64,000 bases of DNA, taken from NCBI GenBank assembly GCA_039888615.1, contig JBDQQS010000001.1; one strand, given 5' to 3'. This stretch comes from Flavimaribacter sp039888615. GTDB lineage: Bacteria > Pseudomonadota > Alphaproteobacteria > Rhizobiales > Rhizobiaceae. Below are positions 25,762-34,511 of the stretch, one piece after another. A program made the translations under genes and the position numbers. How positions within the stretch are numbered: the first letter of the stretch is position 1; each line of letters opens with the position of its first letter. Under the pieces are notes generated by a model, which was not told the DNA's origin, made no database searches, and saw only the letters and a program-made list of their open reading frames with translations.

Positions 25762-25833
25762 CTGCGGATACAGATGGACAGATGACGCCGTCAGCCAGGA
25801 ATTGGCCGGCTGCGACAGGTACGGATTTTAGGC

Positions 25834-27114
25834 ATGCTTGATATTAAATGGATAAGGGACAACCCGGAAGCCTTTGACAAGGCGATGGTTCAACGGAGCA
25901 ACGAGACTCGTTCCGACGCCTTGATCGCGTTGGATGAAGAGCGTCGTTCCCATGTCCAGCGCATGCAGGAAATGCAGGCGCGCCGCAATTCGGCGTCCAA
26001 GGAAATCGGTGCCGCCATGGGCCGCAAGGAAGCCGACCTTGCCGACAAGTTAAAAGCCGAGGTGGCCAAGCTGAAAGGCGATCTCCAGCAGGCGGAAGAC
26101 GAAGTTCGCGAACTCGACGCCAAGTTGGAAGAGAGCCTGCTGTCGGTGCCCAATATACCGCTGGAAGGCGTGCCCGTTGGCGAGGATGAGTCGGCGAATA
26201 TCGAGGCGCGCACCGTCGGCAGAAAGCCCGGCTGGAATCATCCCGCCAAAGAGCATTTCGAAATCGGCGAAGCCCTGGGTCAGATGGATTTCGAGACGGC
26301 GGCCCGGATCGCCGGCAGCCGCTTTACGATCGTGTCCAGCCAACTTGCGCGTCTGGAGCGCGCTCTCGGCCAGTTCATGCTCGATCTGCATACAGGCGAG
26401 CACGGATACACCGAGGTCCATGCGCCGCTGCTGGTGCGCAGCGCGGCTCTAGTGGGCACTGGACAGCTTCCGAAATTCGCCGAGGACCTGTTTCGCACGA
26501 CCGATGATCGCTGGATGATTCCGACTGCAGAGGTTTCGCTGACCAACCTGGTGCGCGAGCAGATATTGGAACACGACCAGCTGCCGCTCCGCTATACGGC
26601 CTTGACGCCGTGCTTCCGTTCGGAAGCCGGATCGGCGGGTCGGGACACGCGCGGCATGCTTCGTCAGCATCAGTTCTACAAGGTGGAGCTGGTCTCCGTG
26701 ACCGACGAGGACGACTCGGTCGACGAACTGGAGCGCATGACCTCGTGCGCCGAGGAAGTGCTGAAACGTCTTGACCTTCACTACAAGGTCATGGTGCTCA
26801 GCACTGGCGATATGGGTTTTGGGGCGCGCAAAACCTACGATCTGGAGGTCTGGTTGCCGGGGCAGGACACCTATCGCGAAATCTCGTCCTGCTCGGTCTG
26901 CGGTGATTTTCAGGCGCGGCGGATGCATGCGCGGTACCGCAAGAGCGGTGAAAAAGGCGCCAGCTTCGTTCACACGCTCAACGGATCCGGCGTCGCAGTA
27001 GGCCGCGCGCTAATCGCTGTTATGGAAAACTATCTTAATGAGGACGGTAGCATCACCGTGCCTTCCGCGCTGTTGCCATACACCGGCGGCATGACGCGGG
27101 TTGAACGAAACTGA
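25834..27114 (+). CDS. serS: seryl-tRNA synthetase
   Basis: A 426-residue class II synthetase charging tRNA-Ser. Residues 30-105 form the long antiparallel coiled coil that grips the long variable arm of tRNA-Ser (RRNSASKEIGAAMGRKEADLADKLKAEV). Motif 2 is in TPCFRSEAGSAGRDTRG, and motif 3 is near the C-terminus in LNGSGVAVGRALIAVMEN. EISSCSVCGDFQARRM between them is diagnostic of SerRS. It is followed by surE after 14 bases. Confidence 0.97.
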   Translation: MLDIKWIRDNPEAFDKAMVQRSNETRSDALIALDEERRSHVQRMQEMQARRNSASKEIGAAMGRKEADLADKLKAEVAKLKGDLQQAEDEVRELDAKLEESLLSVPNIPLEGVPVGEDESANIEARTVGRKPGWNHPAKEHFEIGEALGQMDFETAARIAGSRFTIVSSQLARLERALGQFMLDLHTGEHGYTEVHAPLLVRSAALVGTGQLPKFAEDLFRTTDDRWMIPTAEVSLTNLVREQILEHDQLPLRYTALTPCFRSEAGSAGRDTRGMLRQHQFYKVELVSVTDEDDSVDELERMTSCAEEVLKRLDLHYKVMVLSTGDMGFGARKTYDLEVWLPGQDTYREISSCSVCGDFQARRMHARYRKSGEKGASFVHTLNGSGVAVGRALIAVMENYLNEDGSITVPSALLPYTGGMTRVERN

Positions 27115-27128
27115 AATCGGGGAGACGC

Positions 27129-27884
27129 ATGCGGATATTGCTGACGAATGACGATGGAATTCACGCCGAAGGCCTTGCCGTTCTGGAGCGTATCGCGCGC
27201 CATCTGTCCGACGATATCTGGATCGTCGCGCCGGAAACCGATCAGAGCGGTCTGGCGCATTCGCTGACGCTTTCCCATCCGTTGCGCCTGCGCGAAGTTT
27301 CCGAAAGGCACTACGCCGTTACAGGAACGCCGACGGACTGCGTCATCATGGGTGTGCGCAAGCTGATGAAGGAGCCGCCGGATCTGATCCTGTCCGGCGT
27401 GAACGCCGGGCAGAATCTCGCCGACGACGTTACTTATTCCGGCACTGTTGCGGGCGCCATCGAGGGAACTTTGCTCGGGATTCGCTCGATTGCGCTCAGC
27501 CAGGCTTATGATCCGCAACATGGCCGTTTACTGCCCTGGAATACGGCGGAAACCCTGGCGCCGGATCTGTTGAAGAAGCTGGTGGATATCGATCTTCCTG
27601 CCGGCACGCTGCTCAACATCAATTTCCCGCGCTGCGAAGCCGCGGACGTGGAAGGAACCGAGGTTACGACGCAGGGCAAGTTGACGCACGGTCTCCAGGT
27701 GGAGCAGCGCGAGGACGGCCGCGGTTTTCCCTACTACTGGCTTCGGTTTTCCCGTCGTCAGCATGAATTCCATGACGGCACAGACCTCAACGCTGTCAAT
27801 GAAAAGAGAATTTCGGTCACGCCCCTCAAACTTGACCTCACGGACCATGATCTTGTCGATCGCGTGAGGGAGTCGATCGGTTGA
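27129..27884 (+). CDS. surE: 5'/3'-nucleotidase SurE
   Basis: A 251-residue metal-dependent phosphatase. The N-terminal MRILLTNDDGIHAEG supplies the metal ligands Asp8 and Asp9, and SGVNAGQNLADDVTYSGTVAGAIEG is the second signature, with the ligand Asn. SurE dephosphorylates nucleoside 5' and 3' monophosphates and short polyphosphate. The Shine-Dalgarno sequence CGGGGAGACGC precedes the ATG. The stop overlaps the TTG start of pcm (TTGA), so the two are coupled. The order surE-pcm-nlpD is the same as in enterobacteria, apart from rpoS. Confidence 0.96.
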   Translation: MRILLTNDDGIHAEGLAVLERIARHLSDDIWIVAPETDQSGLAHSLTLSHPLRLREVSERHYAVTGTPTDCVIMGVRKLMKEPPDLILSGVNAGQNLADDVTYSGTVAGAIEGTLLGIRSIALSQAYDPQHGRLLPWNTAETLAPDLLKKLVDIDLPAGTLLNINFPRCEAADVEGTEVTTQGKLTHGLQVEQREDGRGFPYYWLRFSRRQHEFHDGTDLNAVNEKRISVTPLKLDLTDHDLVDRVRESIG

Positions 27885-28534
27885 ATTCCCGATTGTCCGA
27901 GAAGGAAGGTCTCGCATCGCTGATGTTGCGGCTTCGCGGGGAGGGGATATCCGACAGGACCCTCATACTGGCCGCCGAACAGACGCCGCGCAGCCTGTTT
28001 GCACCGCCGGCCTATTCCGACCTTGCCTATTCGGGGCGAACTCTACCGCTCGATTGCGGTGAGTACATGGAGGGCGCGGATCTCAGCCTGCGGATGCTGC
28101 ACCTTCTGGGATTGGACGCGGGACAACGTGTGCTCGAGATTGGCACCGGGTCCGGATTTACGGCCGCCGTCATGGCGAGGATCGTCGACAGGGTCGTCAC
28201 CATAGACAGATATCGGACGCTCTCCCAACTTGCCGGTCAGAAAATCGACCACCTCGGGCTGAAGAATGTCGTTGTTCAGGTTGGCAACGGGCTGGACAAG
28301 GACGTCGTTGACGGAACGTTCGACCGGATATTCGTAACGGCAGCATTCGATTCCATGCCGCGCCTGTTCGTGGAAAAGCTTGTATCGCGCGGCGTCATGA
28401 TAACGGCCATCGGCCCCGCCGAGGAGCCGCAGATGCTCGTGCGTCTGACGAAAACCGGCAGCCGGTTCGAGCGGGAAGACCTGTTCCCGGTGCGGTTTCA
28501 GCCTCTGCTGAGCGGCGCTGCAGCTGTTCTTTGA
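27881..28534 (+). CDS. pcm: protein-L-isoaspartate O-methyltransferase
   Basis: A 217-residue methyltransferase with the canonical SAM motif I LEIGTGSGFTAAVMARI near residue 86 and the FDRIFVTAAFDSMP block with the post-II region. It methylates isoaspartyl side chains to start repair of aged proteins. The start is TTG at 27881, overlapping the surE stop and preceded by GAGGGAG; a downstream ATG (27923) would remove the first 14 residues. A second family member sits at 4330. The genomic link with surE makes this copy the classic Pcm. Confidence 0.93.
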   Translation: MNSRLSEKEGLASLMLRLRGEGISDRTLILAAEQTPRSLFAPPAYSDLAYSGRTLPLDCGEYMEGADLSLRMLHLLGLDAGQRVLEIGTGSGFTAAVMARIVDRVVTIDRYRTLSQLAGQKIDHLGLKNVVVQVGNGLDKDVVDGTFDRIFVTAAFDSMPRLFVEKLVSRGVMITAIGPAEEPQMLVRLTKTGSRFEREDLFPVRFQPLLSGAAAVL

Positions 28535-28663
28535 GGCGTGAACCTCAAGAAATATGCTTAACCGCGGATTTATTTGCGAAAACAGGGGCTCCGCTTTAAC
28601 CTGCCGGTAACCCTGATGCGGTCTAATAAGCTCACCTGTTCCGGTAGTATGTGAGCTAGTTTG

Positions 28664-30058
28664 ATGCGTAAAAGTTGCCCCACCCCGTCACCTCGCCTTG
28701 TCACGAAATTGATGGGAGCGGTGTGTCTCTCGGTTCTGGTCGCTGGATGCAACCAGAGCAGTCGCTTCAGCGACGGCCTGTTCACCGGTACTGTTCCCGG
28801 CAATGTCGGCGAGGGAACGCAAACCGCATCACAACAGCCAGTCTACACGCAGCCTTTTCCGGGAACCGGATCGCAGCCGCTAGACCAGACGCAAACCGGG
28901 TCGGTTTCACAGGGCGCTTATCCGCCGGCGCCTGTCCAGAGCACAGTCAATTCATCCAGCTTGGCGCCTGTGGCTATCCCTGACGCGCAGGCGGCGAATA
29001 AAGAATTCAGTTCGGCGGCAAGGGCGACGGCCGCCGGAGGAGCGGGGGTCACGGGTTCCTCAGCCGGCAAAGGGTGGACGACGGCTGGCGGAACCCGTGT
29101 GACCATCGGGCAAGGCGACACCGTCTATGGTCTGTCGCGCCGCTACGGGGTTCCGGCTAACGACATCATGAAGGCGAACGGCATCTCGAACGCCTCTTCA
29201 ATCCAGGTCGGGCAATCGCTCGTCATCCCAACCTATAATTACGGAAACGGCGTGCCTGTTTCCGCTCCGGACAACGATCCGAAAACACAGATGGCAAGCG
29301 CTGCAACGAACACGCGTATCGACGCCTCCAGTTCTTCAGCACCGGAGCCGCGTCAGGTCCTGCAGGCGCCGAGTGATGCCAGCCAACAGACAAGCGCCTC
29401 CAGCGCCGCCGGCAGTTCCTATGTCGTGCAGTCGGGAGACAGCCTCAATCGCATCTCGGCAAACACCGGCGTGAGCGTCGCCGACCTGCAGAAGGCGAAC
29501 GGACTGACGGGTACGAGTATTCGTATCGGTCAGACGCTCAAGATTCCGGCCTCCGGCGCGAAGATCGAACCGGTAAAGACGGCTGCTGTTACGACGACGC
29601 CGGTGAAGACGGAAGCTGCACCGAAAAACGATACGGTGACCCAGACGGCCAGTTTGCAGGCTGACGCGCCGAAAGCAACGGGTATAGACAAACTTCGCTG
29701 GCCTGCGACAGGTCAGGTTATGACGCCCTTCGGCGGGGACACCAATGGCCGCAAGAGCGACGGCATCGACATTTCTGTGCCGGAAGGCACGCCGATCAAG
29801 GCTGCTGAAAATGGCGTCGTCATATATGCGGGCAATGGTCTGAAGGAATATGGCAACACGGTTCTGGTTCGCCACGACAACGGACTGGTAAGCGTCTACG
29901 GCCATGCGCGTGAACTGAAGGTTCAGCGCGGCGACACCGTTACACGGGGCGAAGTGGTCGCGTTATCGGGGATGAGCGGCGACGCGAATCGCCCGAAGGT
30001 TCACTTCGAGATCCGCAAGGACGCCAAGCCCGTCGATCCCATGACCTATCTGGAATAG
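28664..30058 (+). CDS. nlpD: NlpD-like lipoprotein with two LysM and a degenerate M23 (LytM) domain
   Basis: A 464-residue lipoprotein. The signal ends in LVAGC with Cys29 as the lipid site. Two LysM domains bind peptidoglycan (about residues 144-190 and 252-295), joined by Ser/Thr/Gln-rich linkers. A C-terminal LytM/M23 fold occupies about 340-463. The metal site is broken. The first ligand block reads KSDGIDI, where active enzymes have His-x-x-x-Asp, and the usual His-x-His reads KVHFEI. E. coli NlpD and EnvC are degenerate in the same way and act by activating amidases rather than cutting. The place after surE-pcm also matches NlpD. The ATG at 28664 is used; a TTG directly before it is in frame. 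Confidence 0.88.
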   Translation: MRKSCPTPSPRLVTKLMGAVCLSVLVAGCNQSSRFSDGLFTGTVPGNVGEGTQTASQQPVYTQPFPGTGSQPLDQTQTGSVSQGAYPPAPVQSTVNSSSLAPVAIPDAQAANKEFSSAARATAAGGAGVTGSSAGKGWTTAGGTRVTIGQGDTVYGLSRRYGVPANDIMKANGISNASSIQVGQSLVIPTYNYGNGVPVSAPDNDPKTQMASAATNTRIDASSSSAPEPRQVLQAPSDASQQTSASSAAGSSYVVQSGDSLNRISANTGVSVADLQKANGLTGTSIRIGQTLKIPASGAKIEPVKTAAVTTTPVKTEAAPKNDTVTQTASLQADAPKATGIDKLRWPATGQVMTPFGGDTNGRKSDGIDISVPEGTPIKAAENGVVIYAGNGLKEYGNTVLVRHDNGLVSVYGHARELKVQRGDTVTRGEVVALSGMSGDANRPKVHFEIRKDAKPVDPMTYLE

Positions 30059-30072
30059 GCGCGAAGCCTATT
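30054..30072. terminator. hairpin spanning both stops of a convergent gene pair
   Basis: AATAGGC and GCCTATT form a 7-bp perfect stem with a GCGAA loop, followed on the plus strand by TTC. It contains the stop codons of the nlpD-like gene and of the ATPase gene on the other strand, so it could end both transcripts. The T-run is short on both sides. Confidence 0.45.
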
Positions 30073-30961
30073 TCAACTGCTTTCCAAGCCGTCCAGCGGC
30101 GTCCTGAATGAACTGCCAGGCGACGCGGCCGGAGCGCGCGCCTCGGGTCGTCGCCCACTCCAAAGCGTCCGACCGCAACTGATCGGGATCCATCGGCAGT
30201 TCGAAGTGTTTCGCGTAGGCTTCGATCATGTCCAGATACTCATCTTGGCTGCATTTGTGAAAGCCCAACCACAGACCGAACCTGTCCGACAGAGAAACCT
30301 TTTCCTCCACGGCTTCCGACGGGTTGATCGCCGTGGAGCGCTCGTTTTCCATCATGTCGCGGGGTAGAAGATGTCGCCTGTTCGACGTCGCGTAGAACAC
30401 GACGTTTTCCGCGCGCCCCTCCAATCCGCCTTCGAGCGCAGCTTTCAGCGATTTATAGGAGGTGTCGTCATGATCGAAGGACAGATCGTCGCAAAACAGA
30501 ATGAAACGATCTTCCATGTCGCGTAACAAGGCCATCAGCACGGGCAGGCTCTCGATATCCTCCCGATGTATTTCGACCAGTTTCAGCCCAGGACCGGATT
30601 TCGGCGACCGCGCCTGGAGCGCGGCGTGCGTCGATTTTACAAGAGAAGACTTGCCCATGCCGCGCGCGCCCCATAGCAGAACGTTGTTGGCCGGCAATCC
30701 TTCTGCAAAGCGCCGCGTATTGTCGAAGAGAATGTCTCTGACCCGGTCGACGCCCCTGATCAGGCTGATGTCGATGCGGTTTGGCGTCGCGACGGGTTGA
30801 AGAAATCGTGATTCAGGAACCCAGACGAAGCAGTCCGCGGTAGTGAGGTCATTCTTGGCGTAACCGGGTTCGGAAAGAGATTCAACGGCTTGCGTGAGTT
30901 TCCTGACCTGATCAATCAGACCGATGAGCATTTCGTCTTTCACATAATTATCCTTCATCAT
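30068..30961 (-). CDS. AAA ATPase, DUF815 family
   Basis: About 297 residues. Walker A is GARGMGKSS (about residues 98-106), Walker B is FILFCDDLSF, and YATSNRRHLLPRDMMENE contains the sensor 1 Asn, followed by SLSDRFGLWLGF with the arginine-finger region. This is the DUF815 family of AAA ATPases; I know of no firm function for it. The open frame starts upstream at a TTG (31030), but the ATG at 30961 (or 30958) fits the family length better. It faces yajC on the opposite strand, with 149 bases between the starts. It is convergent with the nlpD-like gene. Confidence 0.85.
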   Translation of the reverse strand: MMKDNYVKDEMLIGLIDQVRKLTQAVESLSEPGYAKNDLTTADCFVWVPESRFLQPVATPNRIDISLIRGVDRVRDILFDNTRRFAEGLPANNVLLWGARGMGKSSLVKSTHAALQARSPKSGPGLKLVEIHREDIESLPVLMALLRDMEDRFILFCDDLSFDHDDTSYKSLKAALEGGLEGRAENVVFYATSNRRHLLPRDMMENERSTAINPSEAVEEKVSLSDRFGLWLGFHKCSQDEYLDMIEAYAKHFELPMDPDQLRSDALEWATTRGARSGRVAWQFIQDAAGRLGKQLK

Positions 30962-31110
30962 CCTTTTGCTGTCGCGTAGCACGAAGGTGGGGCGGCGAAA
31001 AGTCCGCCCTTGAGACTTCCGCAGTTGCAATAGCCTGCATTGCGACTATATTCCGCTCACCAAAAGTCCGGGAACGCGGCTATCCGCGAAATGCCCTGAA
31101 GGAGTTCTAA

Positions 31111-31449
31111 ATGTTTGTAACACCGGCATACGCACAGGCCGCTGCAGGCGGCATGGGCGATACGTTCGGCTTCATACTGCCATTCATCCTGATCTTCGTG
31201 ATCATGTACTTTCTCATCATACGCCCACAGCGGCAGCAGATGAAAAAACGACAGGAAATGCTGAACAATGTCAGACGCGGCGATCAGGTCGTCACCGGCG
31301 GCGGCATCACCGGCAAGATCGTGAAGGTCGTCGACGACAATGAGCTCGAGGTTGAAATCGCCGAAGGCGTCAAAGTCCGGGTCGCGCGTTCGCTGTTGGC
31401 GGATGTGAAGGTCAAGGGCGAACCCGTCAAAGAAACGGCGAAAAAGTAA
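31111..31449 (+). CDS. yajC: preprotein translocase subunit YajC
   Basis: A 112-residue protein with one membrane helix (about residues 20-38, LPFILIFVIMYFLII) followed by the hallmark RPQRQQMKKRQEMLNNVRRGDQVVTGGGI and a small SH3-like basic domain. YajC belongs to the SecDF-YajC accessory complex of the Sec translocon. The Shine-Dalgarno sequence AAGGAG stands before the ATG. It precedes secDF, with 82 bases between that can form an 8-bp hairpin (CTGATCCA at 31463, TGGATCAG at 31481). Confidence 0.96.
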   Translation: MFVTPAYAQAAAGGMGDTFGFILPFILIFVIMYFLIIRPQRQQMKKRQEMLNNVRRGDQVVTGGGITGKIVKVVDDNELEVEIAEGVKVRVARSLLADVKVKGEPVKETAKK

Positions 31450-31531
31450 AATAGAACAAGGTCTGATCCACGGGGCGTATTGGATCAGCAAGCGGAGGCG
31501 GCGAACCGCCGCCCCATAATCCGAGAGCGAC

Positions 31532-34102
31532 ATGCTTCATTTCTCCCGTTGGAAAACGACCCTCATCTGGCTGGTCATTCTCGCCGGCCTATTGTTTGCG
31601 TTTCCGAATTTGCTGACGCAGCAGCAACTGGCGCAATTGCCGGACTGGTTCCCGAAACAGCAACTGACCCTTGGTCTCGACCTGCAGGGCGGTTCTCATA
31701 TCCTGCTGGAAGTCGACCGGGAGGATATCGAGAAAGAGCGGCTGGAAACGACTGTTGACGACATGCGTCGTCTGCTGCGCGAAGACGGCATCGGCTATAC
31801 GGGGCTTTCCGGAAACGGACGGGTCGCCCAGGTTACAATCAGGAATCCTGAGGACATCGATGCTGCGAAAGACGCTCTTTCGGAACTGACGCAGCTTATC
31901 AATGCGGGCCTTATGAGCGGCGGTTCCATACAGGAAGCCGTGATGAGCGAACCGGAACCCGGCCGCATCACGCTGACGCTAACGGAGGAGGGACTCGAAA
32001 ACCGCGTCGCCTCCGCAGCATCACAGTCGATCGAGGTCATTCGTCGACGCATCGACGAACTCGGCACGACAGAGCCGATCATCCAGCGCCAGGGCGCAGA
32101 TCGCATCCTGGTTCAGGTGCCGGGTTTCGACGATCCCGAACGGTTGAAAGATCTGCTCAACCAGGTGGCCAAACTGACCTTCCATCTGGTCGATTCCTCC
32201 ATGTCTGCGGAAGAAGCCGTCAACGGGCGTCCGCCTGCGACCGCCGAAATTGTCTATTCCAACGACGATCCTCCGATTCCCTATCTCCTGGAGCGACGCA
32301 TCCTTGTTTCGGGTGAAAACCTCGTCGATGCGCAGGCCGGTTTCGACCAGCGCACCAACGAACCTATCGTGACGTTCCGCTTCGACACGAAAGGCGCACA
32401 GCGTTTCGGTCAGGTGACACAGCGCAATGTCGGACGCCTGTTTGCTGTCGTGCTCGATGGCGCCGTCATCACCGCGCCGCGAATCAACGAGCCGATCCTC
32501 GGCGGTTCGGGCCAGATATCCGGCAATTTCACCGTGCAGTCCGCAAATGATCTGGCCGTTCTGCTGCGCGCAGGCGCCTTGCCGGCCAAGCTGACGATCC
32601 TGCAGGAGAGTTCGGTCGGGCCAAGCCTCGGCGCCGACTCTATCGCCGCCGGCGAAAAGGCGGGTCTGATCGGCGCGATCCTGGTGATCGCCTTCATGTT
32701 GCTGGCCTACGGGTTTCTCGGAATCATCGCCAACCTCGCGCTCATCTTCAACGTCGTTCTGATCATCGCGTTGCTGACGGTGATCGGGGCCACCCTCACT
32801 CTGCCCGGCATCGCCGGCATCGTGTTGACGGTCGGCATGGCGGTGGACTCAAACGTGCTGATCTACGAGCGCATTCGCGAAGAGAGACGCGGGGGCAGGT
32901 CGCTCATCCAGGCGATCGACGCAGGTTTCAGCCGCGCCTTCAGCACCATTCTGGACGCCAATATCACCACGCTGATAGCTGCCGTCATCCTGTTTTATCT
33001 CGGTTCCGGACCGGTGCGCGGTTTCGCTGTCACACTGGCCATCGGTATCGTCACGACGGTGTTCACCGCATTCACAGTCACGCGCTGGATGATCGCGGAA
33101 TGGGTTCGCCGCAAGAAACCGAAAGCGCTTCCCAGGGCCTGGATCTCCGACATGTTTGGCGAGTCCAAGATCGGCTTCATGTGGCTGCGCAAGATCACCT
33201 TCATATTCACTGCGCTGGCGCTGATCGCTTCGATGGTTCTGTTCATCAAGCCGGGCCTGAATTACGGCATTGACTTCACAGGCGGCTCTATCGTCCAGGT
33301 AAAGGCAGATTCAGGCCAGGTCGACGTCGGAGACATCCGCGCACGGCTCTCGGAATTGAATCTTGGCAATATCCAGGTCCAGGAATATGGCGGCGGAAAC
33401 GATCAGGCGATGATCCGCGTCCAGTCCCAGGAAGCCGGCGCAAACGCTGAACAAAGCGCCGTGGCCAAGGTCCGCGCAGATCTGGAAACCGATTACACGA
33501 TCGAATTCGTCGAGGTAATCAGTCCGACCGTCTCGGGCGAACTGGCGTGGGCGGGCACGATCGCCGTCATAGCCTCGCTTTTTGCGATCCTGATATACAT
33601 CTGGTTCCGCTTCGAATGGCAATTCGCGATCGGCGCAATTGTGGCGACCCTAAACGACGTCATATTGACCATCGGGGTGCTCGTGCTTGCGGGAATCGAC
33701 TTCAATTTGAGCAGTATCGCGGCGTTGTTGACGATTGTCGGCTATTCGCTCAACGATACGGTGGTCGTCTACGATCGTGTTCGGGAAAATCTCAGGCGGT
33801 ACAAGAAAATGCCGTTGCCGGACTTGCTCGATCTATCGGTCAATCAGATGCTGTCGCGCACAACCCTGACATCGGTCACCACCTTGATGGCGTTGCTGGC
33901 ATTGTACATTTTCGGCGGAGAGGTCATCCGCTCCTTCACATTCGCCATGATCTTCGGCGTTGTCGTCGGAACCTACTCGTCGATCTTCATCGCTGCTCCG
34001 GTCCTAATCCTGTTTAAGCTGCGGCCTGAGAACTTTCAGCGGGACATTGGCGCGGAGGGTCCGGAAACCGGGAGCAAGGGATCTGCGCAAGGAATTGCGT
34101 AG
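31532..34102 (+). CDS. secDF: SecD-SecF fusion, protein export membrane protein
   Basis: An 856-residue fusion of SecD and SecF, as usual in Hyphomicrobiales. SecD part: first membrane helix at 10-30, then LGLDLQGGSHILLEVD, the periplasmic P1 region with VEVIRRRIDELGTTEP, and five membrane helices at about 375-525. SecF part: a membrane helix near 550, YGIDFTGGSIVQV, and LSSIAALLTIVGYSLNDTVVVYDRVREN with the conserved Asp of the SecF transmembrane core. SecDF uses the proton gradient to pull preproteins through SecYEG. yajC lies upstream. The complex I assembly factor homologues lie 13 and 410 bases downstream, probably in the same transcript. Confidence 0.96.
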   Translation: MLHFSRWKTTLIWLVILAGLLFAFPNLLTQQQLAQLPDWFPKQQLTLGLDLQGGSHILLEVDREDIEKERLETTVDDMRRLLREDGIGYTGLSGNGRVAQVTIRNPEDIDAAKDALSELTQLINAGLMSGGSIQEAVMSEPEPGRITLTLTEEGLENRVASAASQSIEVIRRRIDELGTTEPIIQRQGADRILVQVPGFDDPERLKDLLNQVAKLTFHLVDSSMSAEEAVNGRPPATAEIVYSNDDPPIPYLLERRILVSGENLVDAQAGFDQRTNEPIVTFRFDTKGAQRFGQVTQRNVGRLFAVVLDGAVITAPRINEPILGGSGQISGNFTVQSANDLAVLLRAGALPAKLTILQESSVGPSLGADSIAAGEKAGLIGAILVIAFMLLAYGFLGIIANLALIFNVVLIIALLTVIGATLTLPGIAGIVLTVGMAVDSNVLIYERIREERRGGRSLIQAIDAGFSRAFSTILDANITTLIAAVILFYLGSGPVRGFAVTLAIGIVTTVFTAFTVTRWMIAEWVRRKKPKALPRAWISDMFGESKIGFMWLRKITFIFTALALIASMVLFIKPGLNYGIDFTGGSIVQVKADSGQVDVGDIRARLSELNLGNIQVQEYGGGNDQAMIRVQSQEAGANAEQSAVAKVRADLETDYTIEFVEVISPTVSGELAWAGTIAVIASLFAILIYIWFRFEWQFAIGAIVATLNDVILTIGVLVLAGIDFNLSSIAALLTIVGYSLNDTVVVYDRVRENLRRYKKMPLPDLLDLSVNQMLSRTTLTSVTTLMALLALYIFGGEVIRSFTFAMIFGVVVGTYSSIFIAAPVLILFKLRPENFQRDIGAEGPETGSKGSAQGIA

Positions 34103-34114
34103 GCGCGAGATCGC

Positions 34115-34504
34115 ATGAGAGGCAGCGGCATCGAAATCCGCGATGCGCATTTCCCGGGCCGGGCGCCGATAGACGCTTATGGCAACGGCGGGTTCCGATT
34201 CGCCGATATGTCACACCGCGGCTCGCTGCTGTGTCTACCTTCCGGAATCCATGGCTGGAGCGCCAATGAAGCCAGCGAACTCGACATCGACCTCTTCACC
34301 AAGGTTCTGGAGGATGCCGGCGAAATCGACGTGCTGCTGGTCGGGACCGGTCATGAAATTCGCCCGCTGCCAAAGCCGTTGAAAGCAAGACTGCGCGAAC
34401 TATCGATCATATCCGATCCGATGAGCACCGGCGCTGCGGTGCGCACCTACAATGTCATGCTTGCCGAATCGCGCGCCGTGGCCGCCGCGCTCATAGCAGT
34501 ATAG
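34115..34504 (+). CDS. Mth938-domain protein, NDUFAF3 homologue
   Basis: A 129-residue protein of the Mth938-like fold (DUF498). Family features are the opening IEIRDAHFPGRAPIDAYGNGGFRF, HRGSLLCLPSGIHGW and DVLLVGTGHEIRPLP. The human homologue NDUFAF3 is a mitochondrial complex I assembly factor; the bacterial role is not settled. It lies 13 bases after secDF and seven bases before the squalene/phytoene synthase-like gene, so it is surely in the same operon. Confidence 0.9.
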   Translation: MRGSGIEIRDAHFPGRAPIDAYGNGGFRFADMSHRGSLLCLPSGIHGWSANEASELDIDLFTKVLEDAGEIDVLLVGTGHEIRPLPKPLKARLRELSIISDPMSTGAAVRTYNVMLAESRAVAAALIAV

Positions 34505-34511
34505 GCGCCTG

